The position numbers and the translations under genes were made by a program. 64,000 nt of DNA from Bradyrhizobium sp. CCGUVB1N3 (GTDB lineage Bacteria > Pseudomonadota > Alphaproteobacteria > Rhizobiales > Xanthobacteraceae). Numbering within the stretch: the first letter of the stretch is position 1; each line of letters starts with the position of its first letter. Positions 12,049 to 20,544 of the stretch are shown piece after piece. The notes beneath the pieces were generated by a model that ran no database searches, was not told where the DNA came from, and saw only the letters and a list, made by a program, of their open reading frames with translations. The stretch is from contig NZ_JANADR010000001.1 in assembly GCF_024199925.1 (NCBI RefSeq), positions 5,025,501 through 5,089,500 on the forward strand, read 5' to 3'.

Positions 12049-12296
12049 GCATCCGAGGTAGATGGCGGGTCGTCGAGACACCAGGCTACGACATGGCCGT
12101 GGCGGGCGCCTACATCCTGTTCGATGACGACGGCGGCGAGTTCGCCTTCGATTGCCTCACGGGCTGCATTCATGGAGCCTGTGACGGCGATGCCGTCCAG
12201 TTCGGCTGGCAGGGAAACGACGAAATGGAGCCAGCCAACGGTGATGGCTAGGCCGAACTGCGGGATGACGGCTCACTCGAAGGTGAAATCAGAGCT
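12045..12296 (+). pseudogene. IS passenger gene, 5' part (nonsense mutation, then split by IS3)
   Basis: The ATG overlaps the transposase stop (ATGA). It reads MSIRGRWRVVETPGYDM, then AYILFDDDGGEFAFDCLTG, then QFGWQGNDEMEPANGDG, and hits TAG at 12249-12251. Sense continues in frame after the stop (AELRDDGSLEGEI) until the nested insertion at 12297. A stop in place of an expected Trp and the split make it non-functional. Small hypothetical proteins of this type accompany IS transposases in rhizobia. Function unknown. Confidence 0.7.
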
Positions 12297-12437
12297 GGCC
12301 CCGGTTGTTTGGACAGCGCCCCGCGAAAATTAAGTGGATTCCTGCCGGGTTATGCTGAAGGCGGGGCTTTACGATTTTGCTGTGGCGTCGGGAGGGCGTA
12401 AGCCCGACCAGAGCCGCAGCAAAATCGTTGGCGACGA

Positions 12438-13265
12438 TCATGCGGCCGTCACCATCGTTTGCGCGCCGAAGTAAGCCTCGTCGGGCGTGCGTTCGTCAAG
12501 GCTCGAGTGAGGACGTCCTCGGTTGTAGAACGCCAGATATTTGGAAATCGATGCTCGCGCCTCGAGCACGCTGTCGTAAGCACGCAGATAGACTTCCTCG
12601 TATTTGACAGTGCGCCACAGCCGCTCGACGAACACGTTGTCGCGCCAGGCACCCTTGCCGTCCATGCTGATGGCGATGTTCGCGTCCAGCAGCACGCCGG
12701 TGAAGTCGAGGCTGGTGAACTGGCTACCCTGATCCGTGTTGAAGATCTCGGGCCTGCCGTGCTTCGCCAACGCCTCCTGGAGCGCTTCGACGCAGAATAT
12801 CGTCTCCATCGTGATCGATACGCGATGGACCAACACCCGTCGGCTGAACACATCGACGACCGCCGCGAGGTAGACGAATCCACGTCGCATCGGAATGTAG
12901 CTGATGTCCATTGCCCAGACCTGGTTCGGCCGCTCGATCTTCAATCCGCGCAATAGGTACGGGTAGATCTTGTGGCCCGGTGCGGGCTTGCTCGTGTTCG
13001 GACGGCGATAGATCGCCTCGATCCCCATGCGCTTCATCAGCGTCGCGACGTGGCGGCGGCCAATCTGCATGCCCTCACGCTGCAACAGCGATCGCAGCAT
13101 GCGCGCCCCTGCGAAGGGATAATCGAGGTGCAGCTCATCGAGCCGGCGCATCAAGACAAGGTCCTCGGCCGAAACCGGCCGAGGTTCATAGTAAACCGTA
13201 CTGCGGGCAAGGTTCAGGACCTTCGCCTGGCGCACGACAGACAGATCATGGTCGCGGTCGATCAT
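12438..13265 (-). CDS. IS3-family transposase OrfB (integrase catalytic subunit)
   Basis: A 275-residue DDE integrase. The HTH_21-like N-terminus (ELHLDYPFAGARMLRSLLQR) is followed by the rve core with D in WAMDISYIP, D in NTDQGSQFTS and E in NVFVERLWRTVKYEEVY, and a C-terminal FYNRGRPHSSL motif. Its ATG overlaps the OrfA stop by 4 bp, consistent with coupled translation or a programmed frameshift fusion. Confidence 0.92.
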   Translation of the reverse strand: MIDRDHDLSVVRQAKVLNLARSTVYYEPRPVSAEDLVLMRRLDELHLDYPFAGARMLRSLLQREGMQIGRRHVATLMKRMGIEAIYRRPNTSKPAPGHKIYPYLLRGLKIERPNQVWAMDISYIPMRRGFVYLAAVVDVFSRRVLVHRVSITMETIFCVEALQEALAKHGRPEIFNTDQGSQFTSLDFTGVLLDANIAISMDGKGAWRDNVFVERLWRTVKYEEVYLRAYDSVLEARASISKYLAFYNRGRPHSSLDERTPDEAYFGAQTMVTAA

Positions 13266-13567
13266 CGCTTTGCGCTCAGCAGGCCCGCCTTGGTGAGCGC
13301 GCCGGACAAAAAATCGTTCTCCAACGCAAGCTCGCCGATCTTGGCATGTAACGCCTTCAAATCGACCGGCGCCTCGGCCGGTCCGTTGTCCTGCCCAAAC
13401 ACTCCGGCGGCGCCTTCCAGGAGTTGGGTCTTCCAGGTCGTGATCTGGTTCGGATGGACATCAAACAATTGCGCCAGCTCGGCCAACGTCTTCTCCCCCT
13501 TCACGGCCGCCAAAGCCACCTTTGCCTTGAATGCCGGAGAATGCGTCCGGCGACTCCTCTTCGTCAT
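13262..13567 (-). CDS. IS3-family transposase OrfA (HTH subunit)
   Basis: A 101-residue DNA-binding subunit with an HTH_Tnp_1 pattern (THSPAFKAKVALAAVKGEKT, then LAELAQLFDVHPNQITTWK) and a C-terminal leucine-rich helix. The ATG at 13567 is used because the extension to 13621 runs into the inverted-repeat region. Confidence 0.88.
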   Translation of the reverse strand: MTKRSRRTHSPAFKAKVALAAVKGEKTLAELAQLFDVHPNQITTWKTQLLEGAAGVFGQDNGPAEAPVDLKALHAKIGELALENDFLSGALTKAGLLSAKR

Positions 13568-13653
13568 CTTCGCTCCTGATTCGCGGCAAGAAGCCTCGCC
13601 GCTCTCAGGCAGAAAATCCACTCAAGCTACTGTCCGAATTTGCGGAGCCAGCT

Positions 13654-13727
13654 CTATCTGCCTCCTTAATGGCGACGACATCCCATTTATCGCGCGTCGC
13701 TCGAAGACTTCTTCAACAGCCTGCTAA
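13654..13727 (+). pseudogene. IS passenger gene, 3' part
   Basis: This short frame (CLLNGDDIPFIARRSKTSS, then TAC) continues the passenger gene of the IS5-family element beyond the nested insertion. The last codons lie in the terminal inverted repeat, and the TAA stop comes from the CTAA target duplication. The frame does not join the 5' part exactly once the IS3 element is removed, so a frameshift is also likely. Confidence 0.55.
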
Positions 13728-14098
13728 GTCTCGTCGGCCTTGGATTTCTTCGGCTTCTTGCTCGCCGTCGTCTTCTTCGCGGCCGGCTTGCTCGAGGTCT
13801 TCTTCTTCGCAACCGGCTTGAGGTTGACGGGCTGGCCGGTAGCCGCCTCGCCAGGTTCCGGCCCCTCGCGGAAGAATGCCCGGCACTGGGGCGAGAGCTG
13901 CGACTTCTTCTGGATCATGCAGGCGGTAATTGCATCGACGTTCGGAACGAACTCGCCGCACAGCCGCATCGCATCGGGCGTGCAGGCCTGCTGCTGCTCC
14001 GGTGTATAGGCGAAGCTTGCGCGGGGCTGGACGATGACGGCCAGGGCGATCGCGGAGATCGCGGCGGCCAGGAACCTCTCGAAACGAAACGCCAGCAT
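13724..14098 (-). CDS. Periplasmic cysteine-repeat protein with Lys-rich tail
   Basis: 124 residues. An N-terminal signal peptide (FLAAAISAIALAVIVQPRAS) is followed by a conserved-looking cysteine region (QQQACTPDAMRLCGEF, ITACMIQKKSQLSPQCRAFF) and a low-complexity Lys/Ala tail. The pattern resembles cysteine-rich-repeat proteins common in Bradyrhizobium, whose function is unknown. The ATG at 14098 follows GGGGGGAT. The stop codon TAG lies inside the CTAA target duplication, so the insertion sits exactly at the 3' end of this gene. Confidence 0.75.
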   Translation of the reverse strand: MLAFRFERFLAAAISAIALAVIVQPRASFAYTPEQQQACTPDAMRLCGEFVPNVDAITACMIQKKSQLSPQCRAFFREGPEPGEAATGQPVNLKPVAKKKTSSKPAAKKTTASKKPKKSKADET

Positions 14099-14264
14099 GA
14101 TCCCCCCAATCTTTCCGAGTCGGTGGGAATAGTGGGTGAAGCCTTCCGCCTTGGCAACCGAGCCGCGAAACGAAAACCGGATGCTGTGCGCTCCATGCAA
14201 CAGAAGGGTCAGCCCAAAACCGGGCTGGCCAGGGGGCTTAGGTTGGATCGACGTCCTATCGCGA

Positions 14265-14357
14265 AGCGCCGGGTGGGGACTCTTTCCACATTGAGGGAGC
14301 CCCGTTGCGGAAACACCCTCACCCCAGCCCTCTCCCGCAATCGGGAGAGGGAGCGCC
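14265..14357. repeat. Dispersed repeat, copy 2
   Basis: Carries the same blocks as 10733-10825 (CGGGTGGGGA, AACACCCTCACCCC) and a hairpin CCCTCTCCCG/CGGGAGAGGG (14328-14351). The remaining 14099-14534 stretch shows no gene. Confidence 0.65.
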
Positions 14358-14534
14358 ACGACTGCCAAAACAAAAACCTCGAAAACAACCCCATGCAAAG
14401 TAGCCGGCGGGGCCGGCGCGGAATTTACGGATTTTACGAAATCAATTTGACACGTCGGGCAAATCAGGGGCAATATGCCATCATCGAAAAGCGTGTGGGG
14501 TGGTCAGCGGATATCCCCTTAAGGTGAGGGCCGC

Positions 14535-15479
14535 ATGGCTATCGTGTTGATCGTCGCGCCGGTGTTTGCCCTGATCGCGGCCGGCTATGCCGCGGTGCTG
14601 TTTCGCTTCGTCTCCGAGACCGCGCACAAGGGCATCTCCGAATTCGCCTTCAGCATCGCCATCCCCGCCCTGCTCTTCCGCACCATCGTCGTCTCGGAAT
14701 TCCCGTCGATCAGCCCCTGGCGGATGTGGGGCGCCTATTACGGCGCGCTGGTAATCACCTGGATCGCGGCGCTGGCGCTATCAGCCCTGCTGCGCGAGCG
14801 GCGCGAGGATCGCGAGGACGGAGTCGTGTTCGCGATCGGCTCGGTCTACGGCAACATCGTGATGCTCGGCATTCCCCTCACGCTCTCGGCGCTGGGCAAC
14901 GAGGCCGCAGGGCCGATGGCGCTCATCCTGTCGGTGAACACGCCGCTGCTGTGGCTGTGCGGCACGCTGCAGATGGAGTTGGTCGACCGCAAGCAGAAGG
15001 GCTCGGCGCTGTCGGTCATCCTGCCCGTCATTCTGGATCTTTCGCGCAACCCGATCATGCTGGCGATCGGCTTCGGCCTTATCTGGCGCCTTACCGGATT
15101 CGGCCTGCATCCGGTCGTCGACAGGACGATCGAGCTGCTGGCGCAGGCGGGATCGCCGGCAGCGCTGATCGCGCTCGGCATCAACCTGTTCCGCTTCGAG
15201 GTCAAGGGCGAGAAGCTCGGCATCGTCGTGATGTCCGCGCTCAAGCTGCTGGCGATGCCGGCGGCCGCGTTCGTGTTGGCCAAGCTGTTGAACCTGCCGC
15301 CGCTGGCGGCCGGCGTGGTCGTGCTGTTCGCGGCCATGCCGACCGGCGCGAACGCGTATATCTTTGCGGTCCAGTATCAGCGGCTGGTCAACCCGGTGTC
15401 TGGCGCGGTTGCGCTGGGCACGCTGCTGGCTGCGGTGACGCTGCCGGTGGTGGTGGTGATCGTGGCGGGGTTGAATTAG
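14535..15479 (+). CDS. AEC family (auxin efflux carrier-like) transporter
   Basis: A 314-residue inner-membrane transporter of the AEC family with about ten hydrophobic segments. N-terminal VLIVAPVFALIAAGY, a central SVYGNIVMLGIPLTLSALG and a C-terminal VVVLFAAMPTGANAYIFAVQ are typical. Bacterial members move organic acids or are uncharacterised; the substrate here is unknown. AAGGTGAGGG precedes the ATG. A 69-bp near-copy of part of this gene lies at 21712-21780. Confidence 0.9.
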   Translation: MAIVLIVAPVFALIAAGYAAVLFRFVSETAHKGISEFAFSIAIPALLFRTIVVSEFPSISPWRMWGAYYGALVITWIAALALSALLRERREDREDGVVFAIGSVYGNIVMLGIPLTLSALGNEAAGPMALILSVNTPLLWLCGTLQMELVDRKQKGSALSVILPVILDLSRNPIMLAIGFGLIWRLTGFGLHPVVDRTIELLAQAGSPAALIALGINLFRFEVKGEKLGIVVMSALKLLAMPAAAFVLAKLLNLPPLAAGVVVLFAAMPTGANAYIFAVQYQRLVNPVSGAVALGTLLAAVTLPVVVVIVAGLN

Positions 15480-15645
15480 GGACCAAGCGATAGCCGCATG
15501 CACACGCGCAATCGATTCTGGTCGCTATAGCGGCCCTCAGCTTGCTGCCCCTTTTTACAGATCGTTGCGCCGAGTTGAGCGGCAATCGAGAAAGCGACAA
15601 GGCCGTTGCAGATTGCAACCAAGCGATATTGGACCAATCGGCAAC

Positions 15646-16557
15646 TTAGGTCAGCACAACGATTTCGACGCGGCGGTTCTTCTCACGCCCATAAGGATTG
15701 TCTTTTCCGTCCGGCCGCGTATTGGGTTCGATAGGTTTGGTCTCGCCCTTTCCGATCACGATGACGTCGGCGGCGGTGCAGTATTTTTCCGCAATGAACC
15801 AATTCGCCACGGCTCGGGCGCGTCGCAGTGAAAGGCCCATGTTGTATTCAGGGCTTCCGATGCTGTCAGTATGCCCGGTAATCTGGACCTTGCCTCCGGT
15901 GTCTTTGAATGTCCTGATCCAATCTCCGGCGTCCTGAAGCGCCCATACCGCCGTTTGCTTGAGATTATCCCTGTCAAAATCAAAGAGAGCATCGGACGGC
16001 ACTTTGTATCCGATCTGCGCACTGAACTGGGCTTTCGTGCGCACGTCTTCCTTCTGCTTCAAGTTTATGTTGATCTCGATATCGACGTCTCCAACCGGCT
16101 TCCCGTCGCTGAACATGATTTCCGTGATGCCGTGTTGTTTGCCCGCACCGGGAAGAGCCCAGGTCCGCCCATCCATTTTCGTTGTTCCAAGGACCGGACT
16201 GGTCGGCGAAGCACCGTCCCGAAAAGTCACCTTGTTCCATGCATAGACGGCCAGATTCAGCTCGCCCACTTCGACCCAGATCCCGTTGAAGTCGTGAAAG
16301 TTCACTTCGCGGCTGGTCTTGAAGTAGCCGTAGGGGGAGGCACTGAAGGAAGCTGAAACGGGAAGGGAAACGCCCGCGCCGCCGCCTTTCATCGCCATTC
16401 GGTGGGCCCGACCGGTTTGCCGATTGACCAAATCGAACATGCCCAAGCCCGCACTCGCCACGCCTACGCCGACACCGACCGATGCAAGTGCCGAGACAGC
16501 CCATAGCGTTGACTTCTGTGCATCGATTGGGAGCGGCTTGCGCTTATAGTGCGTCAT
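15646..16557 (-). CDS. OmpA-family peptidoglycan-binding protein
   Basis: A 303-residue protein. The N-terminus has a hydrophobic segment (LWAVSALASVGVGVGVASAG), the middle shows Hcp/VipB-like beta-rich sequence of unknown role, and the C-terminal ~110 residues are an OmpA domain (VQITGHTDSIGSPEYNMGLS, LRRARAVANWFI, YGREKNRRVEIVV) that binds peptidoglycan via a conserved Asp/Arg pair. The ATG at 16557 is used; the open frame continues to 16767 through apparent aquaporin debris and is unlikely to be translated. Confidence 0.85.
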   Translation of the reverse strand: MTHYKRKPLPIDAQKSTLWAVSALASVGVGVGVASAGLGMFDLVNRQTGRAHRMAMKGGGAGVSLPVSASFSASPYGYFKTSREVNFHDFNGIWVEVGELNLAVYAWNKVTFRDGASPTSPVLGTTKMDGRTWALPGAGKQHGITEIMFSDGKPVGDVDIEININLKQKEDVRTKAQFSAQIGYKVPSDALFDFDRDNLKQTAVWALQDAGDWIRTFKDTGGKVQITGHTDSIGSPEYNMGLSLRRARAVANWFIAEKYCTAADVIVIGKGETKPIEPNTRPDGKDNPYGREKNRRVEIVVLT

Positions 16558-16649
16558 TGCCGGGTGCCTTTCAGGCTCGCGGCCCCATGCTGATCTGTCG
16601 CAACGCCACCGCGCGCGGTTCAACTTACCGGACGGCAGGACGGCCAGTT

Positions 16650-16825
16650 CCGGTGCGCACAGTTTGCGAGGTTTGCCAAAGCGGCTGCTCGCATCAGATG
16701 GGCAAGCCACACTCCGACCAATCCGCCAGCGAACTGCACAGCGATGTAGGCGGAAGCAGTCTTTCAAGCGATGCGGTTCCTGATCGCAAACGCCAAGGTC
16801 ACCGCTGGATTGAATGAGCGCGCGC
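16650..16825 (-). pseudogene. Aquaporin (MIP family) gene fragment
   Basis: On the minus strand one frame reads SFNPAVTLAFAIRNRIA followed by a stop; a shifted frame then continues TASAYIAVQFAGGLVGVWLA and HLMR. The NPA box and the following helix are diagnostic of aquaporins. Only about 50 residues remain, with a frameshift or stop between them. It lies between the sugar-binding protein gene and the OmpA gene. Confidence 0.7.
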
Positions 16826-16871
16826 GGCCGATGTCAGGCCGCGCGCGCCGAGCGATGTGCGAGGACTTCGT

Positions 16872-17864
16872 TCAGTTCTGCATCAGCTGCTTCGCGTTGT
16901 CGGGCGTGATCGCGGTGGTCGGCACGGTCACCACGGTCGGCACCTTCTCGGCGCAATCGAGCAGAACCGACTTCGCCATCTCGATCGCCTCCGGGCCTCC
17001 GGTCGGATAGGTGAAGGTTGCCGCCCACTCGCCTTCCGCAACTGCGCGGATGCCGCCGGCAGGCCCGGGCAAGCCATCGGTCCCGAGGATCTTCACTTGA
17101 TCGAGCTTACCGGCGCCCTTCGCCGCGAGACGCGCACCGGCGGCCATCATGTCGTTGCTCGCATAAACGGCCTTGATGTTCGGATGGGCCTGGAGCATCG
17201 CGGCGAACGCGGTCTGCGCCTTGTCCGGCAGCCAGTCGGCGGCCTGCTCGGCGACGACCTGGACCTTTGGATTGTCCTTCACGCCGGACTTGAAGCCGTT
17301 GAGCCGTTCGACGGCGGGCGTCGAGCTTGGCAGGCCCTGGAGCACCGCCACTTCGCCGCCTTGCGGCAGGAGCTTGTCAGCGACGTATTTGCCCGCCTCC
17401 TCGGCGATCTTGAAATTATCCCCGCCGATGAAGGCCGTATATTCCTTGCCGGCCTCGCCGACCGTCTTGCGGTCGAGCTCGATGACGGGAATGCCGGCCT
17501 TCATGGCCCGCGCGACGACCGGCGTCAGAGGCGCGGCCTCGAACGGTGAGATCAGGATCAGGTCGACCTTCTGGGTGATGAAATTGTCCATCTGCGAGGT
17601 CTGCGTGTTCACGTTGCCGGCGCCGTCGGCAATCTGCAGCTTGAATTGCGGCACTTTCTTCGCCGCAGCGGTCAGCTGGTCGTTGACGTGCTGGCGGTAG
17701 GGCTCGGCATTATTGGCCTGCGAGAAGCCGATGACGAACTCCCCGGTCTTACTGCACTCCTTGACCAGCGGCGCCGCCTGCGCTGCACCAGCGACGAGCG
17801 TCGCCGTGCCGGCGCCCAGCACCAGATTGGACCAGAACCTTGCCTTCCTAGATGCGCGTCGCAT
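16872..17864 (-). CDS. Sugar ABC transporter substrate-binding protein
   Basis: A 330-residue periplasmic binding protein of the RbsB/YtfQ type (Peripla_BP_4). The N-terminal signal peptide (LVLGAGTATLVAGAAQA) is followed by GFSQANNAEPYRQHVNDQL, LISPFEAAPLTPVVARAMKA and KAVYASNDMMAAGARLAA. The motif order is closest to galactofuranose/ribose-type binders, but the sugar cannot be fixed. It is the last gene of a minus-strand lacI-ATPase-permease-binding protein operon. Confidence 0.9.
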   Translation of the reverse strand: MRRASRKARFWSNLVLGAGTATLVAGAAQAAPLVKECSKTGEFVIGFSQANNAEPYRQHVNDQLTAAAKKVPQFKLQIADGAGNVNTQTSQMDNFITQKVDLILISPFEAAPLTPVVARAMKAGIPVIELDRKTVGEAGKEYTAFIGGDNFKIAEEAGKYVADKLLPQGGEVAVLQGLPSSTPAVERLNGFKSGVKDNPKVQVVAEQAADWLPDKAQTAFAAMLQAHPNIKAVYASNDMMAAGARLAAKGAGKLDQVKILGTDGLPGPAGGIRAVAEGEWAATFTYPTGGPEAIEMAKSVLLDCAEKVPTVVTVPTTAITPDNAKQLMQN

Positions 17865-17960
17865 GATTTCACTCCCCTGTTTGCTTCGAACATTCCGCCA
17901 CTGACGAGCGGTCTCCTCCCGGCGGGGCTTCGCCGCCCGGTCTTTACGTCGCCATTGGGG

Positions 17961-19022
17961 TCAACGACCCAATCCCTCGCGGCGACGAACGAGAGATTGA
18001 AGAACCGCGGCCACGACGATGATCGCGCCGGTCGCGAGCAGTTGCAGGGCCGCATTGATGTTGTTGAGCTGGAGGATGTTGGCCAACGCGCCGAGCATGA
18101 TCGCACCTGCGATCGTACCGATCATCGAGCCTGCGCCGCCGAACAGGCTGGTGCCGCCGATGACCACCGCCGCGATCGCGGTCAATTCATAGCCCGTGCC
18201 GTCGTTGGCGCTGCCGAAATTGAACTGGCCGGCGTGGACGATGCCGGCAATGGCCGACACCAGACCCGTGATCGCGTAGACCGAGATCTTGACCAGCGTG
18301 ACCGGCACGCCGGACAGCCGTGCCGCCCGCTCATTGCCGCCGACCGCGAAGACGTAGCGGCCAAAGCGCGTGAAGTTCAGCACGAAGGTGGCCACGATCG
18401 CGACGACGAGAAACACCAGTGTCGCGACCGGAACCGTGTTGTTGAACAGACGATCGCCCAGCACCGAGAAAATCGGCGGCGCAAGACCCGGACCATTGCC
18501 GTAGGAGATGTTGATGTACTGGTTGTTGGAGATCACCAGCGCCAGGCCGCGCGCGACCTGCAGGCCCGCCAGCGTCACGATGAACGCCTCGAGGCGGAAG
18601 CGGGTCGAGATCGCGCCTTGCGTGCAACCGAACAGGGCGCCGCAGGTCATCACGAACAAGAGGGTCGGAACGAGCCCCCAGCCCCAGGTCGTCATGATCG
18701 TGGCGGTGAGCACGCTGCACAGGCTGAGCAGCGCGCCGACCGACAGATCGATCCCCGCGGTGATGATGACGAAGGTCATGCCGACGGCGATGATGCCCGT
18801 CTCGGAAATCGCCCGTACGATGTTCGCGATGTTGTCCGGCGCCACGAACAGGATGGAGCCGTGCCGCCGCGGCGAGAAGATGATGCCGCCGATCGCAACA
18901 AGGATGAGGCCAATGACGCTCTGAAAGCGGACCGCGATGGCGAAGAAGTCGAGACGGCGTGCCCGTGCGGGCTGCACGCGCGTGGATTTCACGAGTGTTG
19001 CGGCGTCATTCATCGCTGTCAT
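17961..19022 (-). CDS. Sugar ABC transporter permease (RbsC type)
   Basis: A 353-residue BPD_transp_2 permease with 8-10 hydrophobic segments. The conserved GLVSAIAGIVHAGQF and TAIAAVVIGGTSLFGGAGSM are visible. Its start overlaps the end of the ATPase gene by 17 bp, so the two are translationally coupled. Confidence 0.92.
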   Translation of the reverse strand: MTAMNDAATLVKSTRVQPARARRLDFFAIAVRFQSVIGLILVAIGGIIFSPRRHGSILFVAPDNIANIVRAISETGIIAVGMTFVIITAGIDLSVGALLSLCSVLTATIMTTWGWGLVPTLLFVMTCGALFGCTQGAISTRFRLEAFIVTLAGLQVARGLALVISNNQYINISYGNGPGLAPPIFSVLGDRLFNNTVPVATLVFLVVAIVATFVLNFTRFGRYVFAVGGNERAARLSGVPVTLVKISVYAITGLVSAIAGIVHAGQFNFGSANDGTGYELTAIAAVVIGGTSLFGGAGSMIGTIAGAIMLGALANILQLNNINAALQLLATGAIIVVAAVLQSLVRRREGLGR

Positions 19023-20544
19023 CCTGACTGGATTCGGCTACCGCAAGGATGTCGTCCTCTGCGGCACCACCGGGAAACTCGGCAACCGTACGCCCGCCCC
19101 GCAGCACGACGATGCGATCGCAGAGGCCGATCAGTTCCGGCATTTCGCTGGAGGCGACGAGAATGCCGACGCCTTGCGCGGCGAGTTCGCGAATCCTGGC
19201 GTAGATTTCGCCCTTCGCGCCGACATCCACGCCGCGCGTCGGCTCGTCGAGCAGAAGCAGGCGCGGCTCACCAAGCACCTCCTTGGCAAGCGCGACCTTC
19301 TGCTGGTTGCCTCCGGAGAGGGCGCCGACCGCGAGCTCCGGCCGCGGCGGCCGCACGTCGAACGCCTTGATCGCTTGACCGGCAAGCCTGGCCTGGCGCG
19401 CTTGCGACATCAGAAAGAACGGCGACACGCGCCGTAGCACCGAGGCGACGAGATTGCGTTCGACGCTGTCGCGCAGCATCAGGCCGGCGCCCCGGCGATC
19501 GTCACTGACAAAGGCGACGCCGGCGCGGCGAGCCTCCGGAATCGAGGTCAGCCTCGCCGGCCGTTCCTCGACCTCGACGCGGCCCGACCAGGCGCCGGGA
19601 CCGCCCGCGCCATAGAGCGCGGAGAGCAACTCGGTCCGTCCTGCTCCCATGATGCCGGCGAGCCCGACGACCTCGCCGGCGCGCACCTCGAGCGAGACCT
19701 CGCGCGGCGCGCGCCAACCGGCCCGATCCCGGCGCGGGCGCCAGGCGGCCCGCTCCAGATGCAGCACACGGCGGCCGAATGCGCCGCTGCGGCGCGGATA
19801 GAGCTCCGTCAACGGCCGTCCGACGAGTAACGCCACCAGATCGGATTGCGGCGCAGCCGGCGGCGCCGTCCCTGCGATCCTGCCGTCGCGCAGGACCGTC
19901 ACGCGGTCGGCGACGCGCGGAACCTCTTCCAGCCGATGCGAGATGTAGACGATGCCGACACCGCGCCTTGCGATGTCGCGCATCACATGAAACAGCCGCT
20001 GCACCTCTGCGGCGGTCAACGCGGCCGTCGGCTCGTCCATCACGAGTATCCGCGACGCGTAGGTCAGGGCCTTGGCGATCGCGACGATCTGCCGCCGACC
20101 GACCGACAATTCACCGACCGGCTGATCGACGTCCACATCGAAGCCGATCTCGCCAAGCCTTGCCCGCGCCGCGCGGCGCATCGCGCCGCCATCGAGCACG
20201 CCTGCCCGCGTCAATTCCCGGCCGAGGAACAGGTTGGCAGTCACATCGAGGCTCGGGACGAGATCGAGCTCCTGAAAGATCGTCGCGACGCCGGCGGCCT
20301 GCGCGGTACGTGGATCGGTGAAGCGGACGGCGGCCCCGTCGATGCGGATCTCGCCCTGATCCGGCGCGATGACGCCGGAGAGAACATTCATCAGGGTCGA
20401 CTTGCCCGCGCCGTTCTCGCCAAGCAGCGCGTGGATTTCCCCGCTCTTGAGATCGAAATCGACGCCGCGCAGCGCCTGTGCACCGCCAAAGCTCTTGACG
20501 ATGCCACGCATGGCGAGCAGCGGGGTCTGGGCGCCGGTATTCAT
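19006..20544 (-). CDS. Sugar ABC transporter ATP-binding protein (RbsA type, two NBDs)
   Basis: A 512-residue tandem ATPase. The first domain has GENGAGKSTLMN (Walker A), VGELSVGRRQIVAIAKAL (signature) and ILVMDEPTAAL (Walker B). The second has a degenerate Walker A (GIMGAGRTELLSA), the signature LSGGNQQKVALAKEVLG and LLLLDEPTRGVDVGA, as usual in this family. The ATG at 20544 overlaps the lacI stop by 4 bp. Confidence 0.93.
   Translation of the reverse strand: MNTGAQTPLLAMRGIVKSFGGAQALRGVDFDLKSGEIHALLGENGAGKSTLMNVLSGVIAPDQGEIRIDGAAVRFTDPRTAQAAGVATIFQELDLVPSLDVTANLFLGRELTRAGVLDGGAMRRAARARLGEIGFDVDVDQPVGELSVGRRQIVAIAKALTYASRILVMDEPTAALTAAEVQRLFHVMRDIARRGVGIVYISHRLEEVPRVADRVTVLRDGRIAGTAPPAAPQSDLVALLVGRPLTELYPRRSGAFGRRVLHLERAAWRPRRDRAGWRAPREVSLEVRAGEVVGLAGIMGAGRTELLSALYGAGGPGAWSGRVEVEERPARLTSIPEARRAGVAFVSDDRRGAGLMLRDSVERNLVASVLRRVSPFFLMSQARQARLAGQAIKAFDVRPPRPELAVGALSGGNQQKVALAKEVLGEPRLLLLDEPTRGVDVGAKGEIYARIRELAAQGVGILVASSEMPELIGLCDRIVVLRGGRTVAEFPGGAAEDDILAVAESSQDDSDE

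Larger units (their letters stand above)
12297..13649 (-). mobile_element. IS3-family insertion sequence nested in the IS5-family element
   Basis: The terminal inverted repeats are imperfect: GGCCCCGGTTGTTTGGACAG at 12297 against GGCTCCGCAAATTCGGACAG reading inward from 13649. It is flanked by AGCT at 12293-12296 and 13650-13653, a probable 4-bp target duplication; a 3-bp duplication cannot be excluded because the edge bases are ambiguous. It encodes OrfA and OrfB on the minus strand. The element is 1353 bp and appears complete. Confidence 0.8.
10868..13723 (+). mobile_element. IS5-family insertion sequence (interrupted by an IS3-family element)
   Basis: The inverted repeats share a 19-bp core CAGGCTGTTGAAGAAGTCT: left end at 10868 and, inverted, right end finishing at 13723. 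It is flanked by the 4-bp duplication CTAA (10864-10867 and 13724-13727), which matches the YTAR target of the IS5 subgroup. It encodes a DDE transposase and a small passenger gene. The passenger gene is split by the nested IS3-family element at 12297-13649. Confidence 0.85.

Noticed and set aside
17646..19370. 574-codon plus-strand frame across the sugar ABC genes
   Set aside because: Antisense shadow of the binding-protein, permease and ATPase genes, which have clear domains on the minus strand.
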